This document shows positions 8,964 to 17,726 of a stretch of 64,000 nt of DNA, in pieces; position 1 is the stretch's first letter; each line of letters starts with the position of its first letter. The notes beneath the pieces were generated by a model. It was given only the letters and a program-made list of their open reading frames with translations. It did no database searches and was not told the DNA's origin. The stretch spans positions 868,001 to 932,000 of the forward strand of contig OX638327.1 of assembly GCA_951812745.1 (NCBI GenBank). The letters are read 5' to 3'. This DNA comes from an uncultured Nitrospirales bacterium. Its GTDB lineage: Bacteria > Nitrospirota > Nitrospiria > Nitrospirales > UBA8639. A program made the translations under genes and the position numbers.

Positions 8964-10037
8964 ATGCCTCCTCAAACGTCCGACGGCTATCCATTAACTG
9001 ACTTGGCCCGCGCCATCGATGCGCGACTTCACGGCCCGGCGGATCTTCGTATTTCAGGCGTCAACAGTCTCGAACAGGCGACGCGCGGCGATCTGACTTT
9101 GCTGACCGGTCATCGACTGATGGCCAAGGCCGTCCGATCGAAGGCCTCGGCTTTCATCGTCCCCCAATACTATCCTGATTTGAGCGGCGCCCAATTGGTC
9201 TCGGCGCAGCCTCAGTTCGATTTTGTCCGGTTAATCACCCGGTTTTTCACAACACAACGCTCTCCCACGGGGATAGCCCAACACGTGGTACAGGGCACGG
9301 ATGTGCGTCTGGGCCGCGATGTGTCCATCGGACCCTTCGTCACAATCGACCATCGCACGACCATCGGGGACCGGGTGACGATCTACCCCGGAGTCTTCTT
9401 GGGAGAGGACGTCACCCTCGGTGATGACACGGTGCTGCATCCGAACGTGAGCATTCTGAACGGATGCCGGATCGGCTCCCGGGTCATCATCCACGCCGGA
9501 ACCATCATCGGCAGTGATGGATTCGGGTACGTTCAACACGAAGGCCGCCATCATAAGATTCCACAACGAGGCATCGTGGTGGTTGAGGATGACGTTGAAA
9601 TCGGGGCCAACGTGACGATTGACCGGGCCACGTTCGGACAAACCCGCGTCAAGCAGGGCACCAAAATCGACAACCTGGTCCAGATCGCGCACAACGTGAC
9701 CGTGGGAGAACACGGTATCATCGTGGCTCAGGTCGGCGTCGCGGGCAGCACGTCCATCGGCAAACAGGTCATGATCGGAGGGCAAGCCGGCGTGATCGAT
9801 CATCTCACGATCGGAGATCAGGCCATGATCTCGGCAGGCGCGGGAATCGAAAAAAACGTGGAACCCGGCGCCCGGATGTCCGGGCGACCCGCGACGCAAC
9901 GTACGGCCTTTTTCCGCACCCACGTCCTGGTGCAACGCTTGCCCGAACTGTATAAACAGGTCTCGACTCTGGAAAAACGTCTTGCCGCCATGGAGGACGA
10001 GAAATCCCAAACTCGCAAAACCAAGAAAACGACCTGA
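8964..10037 (+). CDS. lpxD: UDP-3-O-(3-hydroxyacyl)glucosamine N-acyltransferase
   Basis: This 357-residue protein adds the N-linked hydroxyacyl chain in lipid A synthesis, from hydroxyacyl-ACP. It has the N-terminal uridine-binding domain (about 1-100), then a left-handed beta-helix of hexapeptide repeats (about 105-315, such as [20 protein letters not shown]) with the catalytic His in [11 protein letters not shown], and a basic helical tail ending in KKTT. The ribosome site aggggaagag lies 5 bases before the ATG. It follows lptFG and probably shares their promoter. Confidence 0.92.
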   Translation: MPPQTSDGYPLTDLARAIDARLHGPADLRISGVNSLEQATRGDLTLLTGHRLMAKAVRSKASAFIVPQYYPDLSGAQLVSAQPQFDFVRLITRFFTTQRSPTGIAQHVVQGTDVRLGRDVSIGPFVTIDHRTTIGDRVTIYPGVFLGEDVTLGDDTVLHPNVSILNGCRIGSRVIIHAGTIIGSDGFGYVQHEGRHHKIPQRGIVVVEDDVEIGANVTIDRATFGQTRVKQGTKIDNLVQIAHNVTVGEHGIIVAQVGVAGSTSIGKQVMIGGQAGVIDHLTIGDQAMISAGAGIEKNVEPGARMSGRPATQRTAFFRTHVLVQRLPELYKQVSTLEKRLAAMEDEKSQTRKTKKTT

Positions 10038-10061
10038 GGGAGCACACGGGAACGGGACGGT

Positions 10062-10613
10062 TTATTTTTTACCCTTCATACCCGTCAACGGCGGAATGAC
10101 CGATCGCCAAGTAAACAACTTGCCCCAAAAAAATCCCGCCCACGGCAAGGCAAAGGCTGCCATATAGTCCAAGGAACCTGAATTGAAACTCCATGCGGAG
10201 AGCCCGACCAAACACCCAATCCCCAACACGTAGGCAACGGGCACCAAACTCCGGCCGGCATGCTTCAACTCCACTTCGGCCGAAACTTTCGCTTTTTTGA
10301 GTCGTTGCGCGCCCCGGCTGTTGGAGGCTTTCATACGGCTCGCCCAAAATTCAGGAAATGCTCGAAACAGATAACGGTGATAGCGCGTTTGTCCCCACCC
10401 GAGCAGAATGCCGGCCAGCATCAGGCCCGAACTCTTGATAAACGTCCATTCATCGTAGGTTTCGACGAATAACTGGTACACCAGCGCAAGGATTCCGATG
10501 ATCATGGCCAACAAACCCAGCAGCCCAGACGGAAACAAAATATAGGTGCGGATGTAGTTTTCCGCGAGCTGCGTCTCATTCTCCTTGCGTTGAGCTGTAA
10601 TGATTTTTCCCAT
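10062..10613 (-). CDS. Conserved membrane protein of unknown function
   Basis: The frame is open further upstream, but that part lies over yacG, so I start at the ATG at 10613, which has GGGGAG five bases before it. The 183-residue product starts MGKIITAQRKENETQLAE and has two spans near 27-50 and 60-78 (ILFPSGLLGLLAMIIGILAL; SSGLMLAGILLGWGQ). A basic cytoplasmic loop (KASNSRGAQRLKKAK) follows, then two more spans near 130-150 and 152-170. I do not recognise a family. It probably forms an operon with yacG, 19 bases upstream. Confidence 0.6.
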   Translation of the reverse strand: MGKIITAQRKENETQLAENYIRTYILFPSGLLGLLAMIIGILALVYQLFVETYDEWTFIKSSGLMLAGILLGWGQTRYHRYLFRAFPEFWASRMKASNSRGAQRLKKAKVSAEVELKHAGRSLVPVAYVLGIGCLVGLSAWSFNSGSLDYMAAFALPWAGFFWGKLFTWRSVIPPLTGMKGKK

Positions 10614-10632
10614 GAGACTCCCCGCTACGGAC

Positions 10633-10821
10633 TTACGGATCTTGTGAAGGCGTGTCTTCGATTGGAACAGACGCAGAGTGTTGGGGATCTTCGGGAATCC
10701 GATAGCCGGCATTGAGCCAGGCCCCGAGATCAACGACCCGACACCGTTCCGAGCAAAACGGATGAAATGGATTTGAGTCCCCCGAAATGGGACATCGACA
10801 GCCGGGACACAACGTTGTCAT
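10633..10821 (-). CDS. yacG: YacG-type zinc protein (DNA gyrase inhibitor family)
   Basis: The 62-residue protein shows the YacG zinc site: CPGC near residue 5 and [20 protein letters not shown] near residue 22, giving a C-x2-C, C-x3-C arrangement. The E. coli homologue binds GyrB and inhibits gyrase, while the role here is inferred. The tail ([12 protein letters not shown]) is acidic and likely disordered. It lies directly upstream of the membrane protein gene at 10062-10613. Confidence 0.8.
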   Translation of the reverse strand: MTTLCPGCRCPISGDSNPFHPFCSERCRVVDLGAWLNAGYRIPEDPQHSASVPIEDTPSQDP

Positions 10822-11020
10822 GCAAAAAGTATATCAAGACGGCGTATGCAAGGGAACACACGTTTCTCCACAAAAACGGGGCCGAGCCCCATCGCAGGAA
10901 CCAGGTGTTCTCCTCCATCACCATTGCAAACTCACACTGAAGCAGTGTACAAATCCAAGTAGAACATGCCATGCAAAGAGAATCGTTAATTCACGCTATG
11001 AGGAGGGAGTTCGTACATTT

Positions 11021-11206
11021 ATGAAAAACGTCCAAATTGTTTTTAATATCCAAGTCCCCGACCACGTATCGGAGGAAGAGGTGAACTCCAGACTCCATCA
11101 AGTCATCGGCAGCCTCATGGCGCAAGAATTTGGCGGCAATTCATTAATCGACCAACCGGCAGGACACCCCTCGGACGGTCACGACGGACAAGTCGGCCAC
11201 GCCTGA
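11021..11206 (+). CDS. Small unknown protein with His-rich tail
   Basis: The ATG at 11021 is preceded by aggagggag about 11 bases upstream. The 61-residue product starts MKNVQIVFNIQVPDHVSEEE, which looks like a small alternating beta-alpha fold, and ends in a Gly/His-rich tail (GHPSDGHDGQVGHA) that could bind metal. There is no signal peptide or membrane span. I do not recognise a family. The frame remains open upstream to 10787, but the ribosome site favours the short form. Confidence 0.5.
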   Translation: MKNVQIVFNIQVPDHVSEEEVNSRLHQVIGSLMAQEFGGNSLIDQPAGHPSDGHDGQVGHA

Positions 11207-11265
11207 CTCCTCAAACGACCCGCTTCATCCTTCCGTCAGATTTGGAACATACCCCGTCACAACAG

Positions 11266-11703
11266 TTAACGCATCCACTTTTCTTTGAACCACGTGAGGT
11301 GCTCCACGGCCTCAGCCTTCTGCTCCGGGGTCATGGTGGCATGCAATTCGCTCACCTTGGCGATCACTTGAGGCGCTGCCTGCCTCATTAATGCATTATG
11401 CTGATCGAGTAGATCCAACACGGAAGCCTGGTTAATCCGGTCACTCTCAACCTGCGTGATGACTTCATTCAACATGACTTGGCGTTCATCACGCATGGCG
11501 CGTCGAGCTTGAAGAATTTCATTCTTCACTTCATTGAGTTTTCCTCGTTGTTGTTCCGTCAAATCAAGGAAATAACCGACGTAGTCCAGATTGCGGACGA
11601 TTCGTTCCTCCGGCGACTGATGCCTGTTACATCCTGGCAAGCCCCAAAAAGTTGCCGCCAGCGTGATCGCCGCTACGGCCATAAACATTTGTGACTTTCG
11701 CAT
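11266..11703 (-). CDS. Spy/CpxP-like periplasmic lipoprotein
   Basis: The 145-residue precursor has a signal (MRKSQMFMAVAAITLAATF) ending in the lipobox LPGC at residue 25. The mature part is helical with two LTxxQ-like motifs, DLTEQQRGKLNEVK and TMTPEQKAEAVEHL, the hallmark of Spy/CpxP/Zra proteins, which act as periplasmic chaperones or metal/envelope stress sensors. The aggagg before the ATG is a strong ribosome site. It stands alone between convergent or unrelated genes. The function is inferred from the fold only. Confidence 0.7.
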   Translation of the reverse strand: MRKSQMFMAVAAITLAATFWGLPGCNRHQSPEERIVRNLDYVGYFLDLTEQQRGKLNEVKNEILQARRAMRDERQVMLNEVITQVESDRINQASVLDLLDQHNALMRQAAPQVIAKVSELHATMTPEQKAEAVEHLTWFKEKWMR

Positions 11704-11865
11704 GATGTCCTCCTACTGAGAGAAGATTATGTAATGAGCTTGAAGTCAGTTTACCAGGGGAAACGCGAGCATTGGTTGCACGATCGTAAGAATGTGTAAC
11801 AATTTGTAACGGCGTCAATGAAGAAGCATCCTTGTTCCCTTCCAATTACACGTTTTGGAAAGCCT

Positions 11866-13893
11866 TCAGGTTTGTGTTGAGGGCCTCCCTTGTATTCGTG
11901 CTCGCGCAAGATCGAGGTAACTCAACGTTCCGACCGGCCGACCATGCTCATCCAGGACCGGAGCCTTTTTCACGCCTTTCAGGTAGAACACTTGCAAGGC
12001 CTCGTGGATTAACTGATTGGACTGTAGTGATATGACTTCCCGGGAGACATTGTCTTTCAGGATTCCAGAAAACTTCTGTTGTTTGGCTGCGGAACGGAAT
12101 AAGTCGGTTTCCGTCAACAGACTCGTCAACTTTCCGTCATCATCCACCACCACGAGTACGTTCTGATGGCTTTCAGTCAACTTCTGGATCGCTTCGGCTA
12201 TTGTCGCCGACTCGAAAATTGATGCCGGTGCCGTGTTCATGAGATCCGTGACCGGCCTGTTAAGAAGTTCTTCCGACCAGGTTGATGGCCTTAAAAACTC
12301 TTCAAGCGGACCTCTGGTTGCCGTGGAACTGAGCAATTGCCGAAGTGACTTAAACAGATCAACGAAAAGTTTGAACTCTTTTGACGCGAAGACGAGCAGC
12401 GTCACTTGCGTTTTCGCCGTCACCGTAACCCGCCGCGCGAAACCATAGAGAAGAGCGCCTTCACCAAAATGGTCTCCGTGAACTAATTCATCTTTCCATA
12501 GAATGTAGCCATCGGCATCGTGTCTTGTCGCTTCCAGAACCCCGTCCTCGACGATGTAAAACCCATTGCTTCGCTCACCCTGATGAAAGACAACATCACC
12601 TGGTTCGATGTGAATTCGGGCCAATTTTTGCGTTTTCCGCAAATCCCAATAATTGAGATCCGGTGGGAAAAAGAGTTCGAACGTCCAATCAATAACCACC
12701 CGAAGCTTACGGTCCAGTCCGGGCAACTTTAACAGATGAATGGTCCGGGTAAGCCACCATGCGAACAGGCCGCTAAAACGAAACCCGAGAATCGAACAGA
12801 CGCCCTTATGGTGGCCGATCGTGGCCATCTGCCCGAGCATCTTGAATCGAAACGGGCGAAGAGAGGCATGGGTGAACGTTGCGGCAATATTATCCGCTGC
12901 CTGTTTGCCCAACGGCGTTGCAAATTGGGCGGTGGGGGGACAGCGATGACCATATCCATCCGGATTAGCCGCTCCATCGCCGATCGCCCAGACATTCTCA
13001 TATCCGTTGACCCTTAACCATTCATCCGTCAGAAGTTTACCTTGCTCATATTCAGCCTCCAGATCCGAGAGCACAGGATTAGGAGCATTCCCAATGGTAC
13101 AGACGACATTTTGAGCTTCGAGACGCGTTCCATCTTTCAGTCGGATATAATCACTACTCACGGACGTCACACGTTGATTGATCAAGACGACCATGCCTCG
13201 CTTTTCCAGGGTTCTTTGTGTAAAACAGCCAAGATCTTCGCCGAGTTCCGGGAGTAAATGAGGGCCGGAATGAACTAAAGTAACTTGCAAGTCCGAGGCA
13301 TCCAGGTTTCGATAAAACCGTCTCGCAGTGAGCAGCAAATCCAGGATTTCACCAGCCGTTTCAACCCCACTATAGCCACCTCCCACAATGACAAAATGGA
13401 GAAGCCTTTTCCGGTGCTGCGGATTTGGCTCCAGACTCGCTTCTTCAAGTCGCCGGACAATGTGCTCGCGAAGAGACAGGGCATCTGCCAACGTTTTCAA
13501 AAAAAGCGCATGCTCCATCATTCCCGGCACCGCTCGAAGGTTTGTACTGGTTCCGAGAGCCAGAACTAAATGATTGGCATCAATAGGTTCTATTTCAGGC
13601 CCATCCGTGACATCAAATTCAACTCGCCGGTTATCGAGATGTATTTTCGAAACCTCTGCCCGCATCAGGGCACAATGGCGAAGGACGATTCGAATGGGGT
13701 TGGTCACATGTCGAGGTTCGATGCTGGCGCCGATGACTTCGGGTAAAAATGGTTGGAAAACGAAATAATTTTCAGCACTGGCCAAAAGAATCCTTTGGGC
13801 AGACGCCTTGCCCCACAATTTTTCTAAACGCCTGGCACAGGTTAGTCCGGCAAAGCCACCCCCAAGAATCACCACGTCCCAATTCTTCTTCAT
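11866..13893 (-). CDS. NDH-2-like FAD/NAD oxidoreductase fused to cNMP-binding and CBS domains
   Basis: From the ATG at 13893 (GGGGA upstream) the product is 675 residues. Residues 1-400 resemble type II NADH dehydrogenase: FAD motif VVILGGGFAGL near 7, NAD motif FVIVGGGYSGVETAG near 165, and NVWAIGDGA near 320. A hydrophobic stretch (FSGLFAWWLTRTIHLL) near 385 fits the membrane-binding end. Residues about 425-520 form a cyclic-nucleotide-binding domain (HIEPGDVVFHQGERSNGFYIV; GDHFGEGALL), and about 545-675 are two CBS domains. It would pass electrons from NAD(P)H to quinone, gated by bound nucleotides. That gating is inference. Confidence 0.8.
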   Translation of the reverse strand: MKKNWDVVILGGGFAGLTCARRLEKLWGKASAQRILLASAENYFVFQPFLPEVIGASIEPRHVTNPIRIVLRHCALMRAEVSKIHLDNRRVEFDVTDGPEIEPIDANHLVLALGTSTNLRAVPGMMEHALFLKTLADALSLREHIVRRLEEASLEPNPQHRKRLLHFVIVGGGYSGVETAGEILDLLLTARRFYRNLDASDLQVTLVHSGPHLLPELGEDLGCFTQRTLEKRGMVVLINQRVTSVSSDYIRLKDGTRLEAQNVVCTIGNAPNPVLSDLEAEYEQGKLLTDEWLRVNGYENVWAIGDGAANPDGYGHRCPPTAQFATPLGKQAADNIAATFTHASLRPFRFKMLGQMATIGHHKGVCSILGFRFSGLFAWWLTRTIHLLKLPGLDRKLRVVIDWTFELFFPPDLNYWDLRKTQKLARIHIEPGDVVFHQGERSNGFYIVEDGVLEATRHDADGYILWKDELVHGDHFGEGALLYGFARRVTVTAKTQVTLLVFASKEFKLFVDLFKSLRQLLSSTATRGPLEEFLRPSTWSEELLNRPVTDLMNTAPASIFESATIAEAIQKLTESHQNVLVVVDDDGKLTSLLTETDLFRSAAKQQKFSGILKDNVSREVISLQSNQLIHEALQVFYLKGVKKAPVLDEHGRPVGTLSYLDLARARIQGRPSTQT

Positions 13894-14200
13894 GGAATCC
13901 CCATCTACTTCTTCCGGAGAACGATTTACAGAAATTTTACGCTGAATGGAAATTTGATTAAAGTTGGTGGGAAAGAGTCGGAGCGAGTGAGGGGCAAGCA
14001 ACCTCTTTTAATTCCAAGGGGTTAGGAGCTCTTAGGCTCATTACCACACCCTTTCACCATCATTTTGTGGAGAACTGAAAAATCAATTGAGAATGCGATG
14101 TTACAGCCTAAAGAGTAAAGAGGAAGGACATGAAACAATCGGTCAGTCCGTCGGATTACGCTCCACTAACCCGACCTACGTGTCTTTTCCCGGCTTTCAC
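13894..14200. other. Intergenic stretch with one family A repeat
   Basis: The gap between two leftward genes contains one family A palindrome at 14150-14180. The open frame at 14087-14407 overlaps the gene on the other strand and has no ribosome site. I see no gene here. Confidence 0.5.
14150..14180. repeat. Short palindromic repeat, family A
   Basis: gtcggattacgctccactaa followed by cccgacctacg is an intergenic copy with imperfect arms. Confidence 0.6.
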
Positions 14201-14434
14201 TTAGAATTGACTTCCCAAAAACCTCAACGCATCGTCATACGTGAAAAACTTTGGGGTTCCGTCTTTTTCCGTCACGATCGAGTGCGCCGACACATCACCT
14301 GTGTCAATGTTGTAATCATGCGGCGTATACCCGTGCTCCGTCACGTCGTCACGTTGCCGCATCACAGGTTGAAAGAAAATCCCTTCCGGTTTGGCTTTGC
14401 GTTGTAAATCATCATACTCACCTTGATTGATCAT
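14201..14434 (-). CDS. Small unknown protein
   Basis: The ATG at 14434 has AGAGGA six bases upstream, which favours it over the longer frame from 14467. The 77-residue product starts MINQGEYDDLQRKAKPEGIF and ends DGTPKFFTYDDALRFLGSQF. It is soluble, acidic and without Cys. I do not recognise a family. Confidence 0.5.
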   Translation of the reverse strand: MINQGEYDDLQRKAKPEGIFFQPVMRQRDDVTEHGYTPHDYNIDTGDVSAHSIVTEKDGTPKFFTYDDALRFLGSQF

Positions 14435-14570
14435 ACGGGTTCCTCTGTGATGCATGAATGGATACAAAATAGCCGCGCACGGATTTTTGAACGCCTATTT
14501 TGATCTGTACGTGAGAGGGGTTTCTTCCCTCAAGCGGCTTCCTGCGCTCCCAAGTACGCCGCCCGGTTAT

Positions 14571-14671
14571 GCGCGGGTCGGATTAGCCCTTCGGCTCCGC
14601 TTCCTTCGACTTTAGGCGCGTTGCGCCTTACGCTCAGGACAGGCGTAGCATAATCTGACCTACAAATTCTT
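14571..14671. repeat. Composite of family A arms around a family D copy
   Basis: A family A arm (gcgggtcggattagcccttc) is followed by ccttcgactttaggcgcg...cgctcaggac, which matches family D, then by a second A arm (gcgtagcataatctgaccta). One repeat seems to have inserted into another. Confidence 0.5.
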
Positions 14672-14678
14672 TCTGGCT

Positions 14679-14987
14679 TCACGCTGCATACAGCAGTTCC
14701 TTGGTCTCCTCTACGGATTCCCGGAAGTGCGGATTCTTGATGGCTGAGGCGCTAACCAGATCAACGGGCCGGCCAAACACTTCTTGCAGATCTTCAAGCA
14801 GACCAAAATAGGCGTTTGCATACCCACAGGGAGGAGAAGGCTGAAACTCCACGAGAAAGTCAAGGTCGCTGTCCAGCCTAAAGCGCCGGATGTCAGTTGC
14901 GGAGCCGAATACCTCCAGCCGCAGGACGTGGTAGCGGCGGCACAATTGCCCCAGTTCGGTCGTCCGTTCTGCGATGGCTTGTATCAT
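14679..14987 (-). CDS. MNT-type minimal nucleotidyltransferase (MntA-like)
   Basis: The 102-residue protein has the nucleotidyltransferase core VFGSATDIRRFRLDSDLDFLV: GS followed by the DxD pair. MNT proteins pair with HEPN RNases as toxin-antitoxin systems, the MNT protein modifying the HEPN toxin. Here no HEPN/DUF86 gene is adjacent on either side, so this is an orphan. Its ribosome site aggagaggag lies before the ATG at 14987. A MazEF pair follows on the other strand. Confidence 0.75.
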   Translation of the reverse strand: MIQAIAERTTELGQLCRRYHVLRLEVFGSATDIRRFRLDSDLDFLVEFQPSPPCGYANAYFGLLEDLQEVFGRPVDLVSASAIKNPHFRESVEETKELLYAA

Positions 14988-15151
14988 CAGACTTCTCCTC
15001 TCCTGAGAATCGTTGTTTTATTGTAGGGAGACTCGCGTCCTCCGTCTATATCAAAGCCTCACTTTTGCAAGCTGCGCTCACCAAACCTGGCAAAATGCGT
15101 AAGAGAAGAAACATGTATTCCCCTTGCTGTTATGAAAAATGAGGTCACTTC

Positions 15152-15187
15152 TTGACATTTCACCAAAAAGTAATTACACGTGATTAC
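15152..15187 (+). promoter_or_regulatory. Candidate promoter and operator of the MazEF pair
   Basis: TTGACA at 15152-15157 is followed by the imperfect palindrome gtaattacacgtgattac at 15170-15187, which covers the likely -10 position. Autorepression at such a palindrome is typical for MazE-MazF loci. The -10 itself is weak. Confidence 0.4.
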
Positions 15188-15282
15188 TGCATGGCGTTAC
15201 ACGACGACGCCATATGAGTCATTTTCCAGAAGACAGCAAAACATCCGGTATTTTTCCCTTTAACATTGAGGTATTCGTCGAT

Positions 15283-15543
15283 ATGGGACAGCACAAAGAC
15301 ACCAAACTCATTTCTATTGGAAATTCCCAAGGCATACGCATCTCAAAGCCTCTGTTACAGAAATACAGGTTCATAGATCGCCTTGTATTAGAGGAAACCG
15401 ACCGGGGAATTTTGATTCGCAAGCCCGATGAAGATAATCGGTTTTCCTGGGAAGAGACTTTTAAGGCAATGGCTCAGGAACAAGAAGATTGGCGTGATCT
15501 GGATGTGACGCTTATGGATGGACTGGCAAACGATGACGCCTGA
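15283..15543 (+). CDS. mazE: MazE-like AbrB-fold antitoxin
   Basis: The 86-residue product starts MGQHKDTKLISIGNSQGIRI and continues SKPLLQKYRF, the swapped-hairpin DNA-binding motif of MazE/AbrB antitoxins. The acidic C-terminal tail (EQEDWRDLDVTLMDGLANDD) would wrap the toxin. The frame is open to an earlier ATG at 15214, but only the ATG at 15283 has a GAGG upstream and fits family length. It overlaps the toxin gene by 11 bases. Confidence 0.82.
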   Translation: MGQHKDTKLISIGNSQGIRISKPLLQKYRFIDRLVLEETDRGILIRKPDEDNRFSWEETFKAMAQEQEDWRDLDVTLMDGLANDDA

Positions 15544-15862
15544 ACGATATGAAATCTATTTTGCTGATTTGAACCCGACTTCAGGCCGTGAAATTAACAA
15601 AGTTCGTCCGGTGGTGATTGTGAGTCAAAATGAGATGAATCGTTATTTGGATACCCTTGTGGTCTGCCCTCTCACCTCAAGTCTGCACCCTCAATGGCGA
15701 AGTCGCATTCAGATTATGTGTGCGGGCAAAGATGCGGAGATCGCCGTTGACCAAATCCGGACGATCAGCAAACAACGCCTGAGAGAGAAAATTGACAGGC
15801 TTTCGGACGATGCGGCCGCGCAAGTGAGACGACTGATCACGGAAATGTATGGTGAAGCTTGA
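15533..15862 (+). CDS. mazF: MazF/PemK endoribonuclease toxin
   Basis: The 109-residue product starts MTPERYEIYFADLNPTSGRE, followed by INKVRPVVIVS, the typical MazF beginning with the P-x-x-G-x-E and RP motifs. VVCPLTSSLHP and a later VDQIRTISKQRL complete the fold. It would cut mRNA at short sequence motifs unless bound by the upstream MazE-like protein. The start overlaps the antitoxin end, typical of coupled expression. An ATG five codons earlier (15518) is an alternative start. Confidence 0.85.
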   Translation: MTPERYEIYFADLNPTSGREINKVRPVVIVSQNEMNRYLDTLVVCPLTSSLHPQWRSRIQIMCAGKDAEIAVDQIRTISKQRLREKIDRLSDDAAAQVRRLITEMYGEA

Positions 15863-15908
15863 GTCTTCCGTTCAGAAAGTTGGAAAGGAAGTGATGATCC
15901 TTTTTGAT

Positions 15909-15983
15909 TGGAGCGGGTGAGGAGATTCGAACTCCCGACCAACGGCTTGGGAAGCCGATGCGCTACCACTGCGCTACACCCGC
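15909..15983 (-). tRNA. tRNA-Gly (anticodon CCC)
   Basis: The reverse strand folds as a tRNA: acceptor GCGGGTG/CACCCGC, D arm GCGC-AGTGGTA-GCGC, anticodon loop TTCCCAA (anticodon CCC), T arm GGGAG-TTCGAAT-CTCCT, discriminator T and an encoded CCA at 15911-15909. The top pair of the anticodon stem is a T-T mismatch. Confidence 0.95.
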
Positions 15984-16059
15984 TCGCAGTTAGAGAAGGA
16001 AATTCATTCTAGGCAGGGCCCGGAATGCAAGTCAAGGATAGGGCTCAGTCCGTCCTGGG

Positions 16060-17283
16060 CTATAGCCGTACCTGCACCAGCGCATATTTCCGTTTACCGA
16101 TTTTCATTTGGTACGACTCGTTCGACTGCAACGGCAGAACCGCGTTGCTGTCATGGCAGCGTTCCTGGTTCATGACCACGGCGCCTTGCGCAATCAACCG
16201 ACGAGCTTCTCCTTTGCTGGGCAGCAACCCCGTTCGCATGAGGAGGTCCACCAGCCCGATCGAGGGATTTCCCGGATCCGCAAAGTCCGCCGCTGTCAAC
16301 GTGACCGTGACGTCGGGTTGTTCGGGAAATTCCCGCTTCCGAAATTTCTGCTCGAAGTCTTCCTTGGCTTGTCGCCCGGCATCCGCCCCGTGATACCGCG
16401 TCACCATGGCGTCTGCCAGGTCCAGTTTCGCCTCCTTGGGATGGCGTTGCCCGACCGCATCGAGATCTTCGGAGGTCAGCAGTTCATAATACCGGAACAT
16501 CAGGTCGTCGCTGATCGACATGATCTTACCGAACATGTCCGCAGGTTCGTCTTCCAGGGCAATGAAGTTGCCGAAGCTCTTGCTCATTTTTCGCACGCCA
16601 TCCGTCCCTTCCAGGAGCGGCATGGTGATGACGACCTGGGGGACCTGGCCCCAATTGCGCTGAAGATCCCGGCCCACGAGCAAGTTGAACGTCTGGTCGG
16701 TGCCGCCCAGTTCAACGTCGGCCTTGAGTGCCACGGAATCATAGCCCTGCACCAGCGGATATAAAAATTCATGAACGCCGATGGGTTTCTGATCCCGGTA
16801 ACGTTTGGAAAAGTCGTCCCGTTCCAACATGCGCGCCAAATTATAGTGCGAACATAATTCAATGACTTCCTGCGCACGCATGTCCTGCATCCAGCGGCTG
16901 TTGAACTCGATGCGTGTTTTCTCGGGATCCAGTGTTTTGAAAATCTGCCGCTCATAGGTCTTGGCGTTGGCCAGGACCTGGTCCTTACTCAGCACTTTCC
17001 TCGTTTCGGAGACACCGGTCGGATCACCGATCATACCGGTAAAATCGCCGATCAGGAAGATCGCCTCGTGCCCGAGTTCCTGAAAATGCCGCAGCTTCTG
17101 GATCAACACGATATGGCCGAGATGCAGATCGGGTGCAGTGGGATCAAACCCCGCCTTCACCCGCAAGGGTCTCCCCTCCTTGAGCGAGGCCCTGACCCGA
17201 TCCTCCAGCTCGCGCTGCTGGATCACCTCAACGGTGCCGCGCGTGATCAGGTCAAGTTGCCTTTTCAATTCTCGATCGGACAT
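16060..17283 (-). CDS. tyrS: Tyrosyl-tRNA synthetase (TyrZ-type)
   Basis: The 407-residue class I synthetase has the HIGH-like motif [11 protein letters not shown] near residue 52 and [12 protein letters not shown] near residue 230. KMSKS, rather than the KFGKT of E. coli TyrS, places it with the TyrZ-like group. An S4 RNA-binding domain follows at the C-terminus (about 340-407, [20 protein letters not shown]). It is the last gene of a leftward cluster behind a comEA-like gene 21 bases upstream. Confidence 0.93.
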   Translation of the reverse strand: MSDRELKRQLDLITRGTVEVIQQRELEDRVRASLKEGRPLRVKAGFDPTAPDLHLGHIVLIQKLRHFQELGHEAIFLIGDFTGMIGDPTGVSETRKVLSKDQVLANAKTYERQIFKTLDPEKTRIEFNSRWMQDMRAQEVIELCSHYNLARMLERDDFSKRYRDQKPIGVHEFLYPLVQGYDSVALKADVELGGTDQTFNLLVGRDLQRNWGQVPQVVITMPLLEGTDGVRKMSKSFGNFIALEDEPADMFGKIMSISDDLMFRYYELLTSEDLDAVGQRHPKEAKLDLADAMVTRYHGADAGRQAKEDFEQKFRKREFPEQPDVTVTLTAADFADPGNPSIGLVDLLMRTGLLPSKGEARRLIAQGAVVMNQERCHDSNAVLPLQSNESYQMKIGKRKYALVQVRL

Positions 17284-17303
17284 CAGATTCCGGTCTCCAC
17301 AAC

Positions 17304-17726
17304 TTATTCGCCGGGCGACGGGGTTTTCGGATCAATGTGAATATACGGCTCGAGTTGCGCAAACCGTTTCACACCGATCCCCTTCACGTTTTGAATATCA
17401 CGAATGGATGTAAATTTTCCATTCTCCCGGCGATACCGAAGGACGCGCCCAGCCAGGACCGGCCCGATACCCGGCAACCGTCGCAGTTCCTCTACCGAAC
17501 CGCGATTAATATCGATGTGCCCAACGCCTGCCACCGTCATGGGCTGCGGCATCGGGAGTCGCACCGACGACGTGCCGACCTGCTGCACGGGCAGAGCTTG
17601 GGATTGCGTCGATGGACTCTGCAACAGGCCCGCAAGAGACAGAAACCCCACGGTTCCGGCAAGGAGCAGAAGTTTGACTCCGAATGAGTATGCCGTGGGA
17701 CATGTTCTGATTGACCATTCTCTCAT
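17304..17726 (-). CDS. ComEA-like helix-hairpin-helix DNA-binding protein
   Basis: The 140-residue protein has one N-terminal membrane span ([19 protein letters not shown], about 18-37), a Pro/Gln/Ser linker and a C-terminal helix-hairpin-helix pair starting [20 protein letters not shown] and ending [16 protein letters not shown]. This is the layout of ComEA, the DNA receptor of natural transformation, though many small secreted HhH proteins exist. Its start overlaps the last base of lpdA. No comEC or other competence gene is in the window. Confidence 0.75.
   Translation of the reverse strand: MREWSIRTCPTAYSFGVKLLLLAGTVGFLSLAGLLQSPSTQSQALPVQQVGTSSVRLPMPQPMTVAGVGHIDINRGSVEELRRLPGIGPVLAGRVLRYRRENGKFTSIRDIQNVKGIGVKRFAQLEPYIHIDPKTPSPGE

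Noticed and set aside
14435-14678. A HEPN/DUF86 partner for the MNT gene
   Set aside because: The gap contains only repeats and no open frame of the right size.
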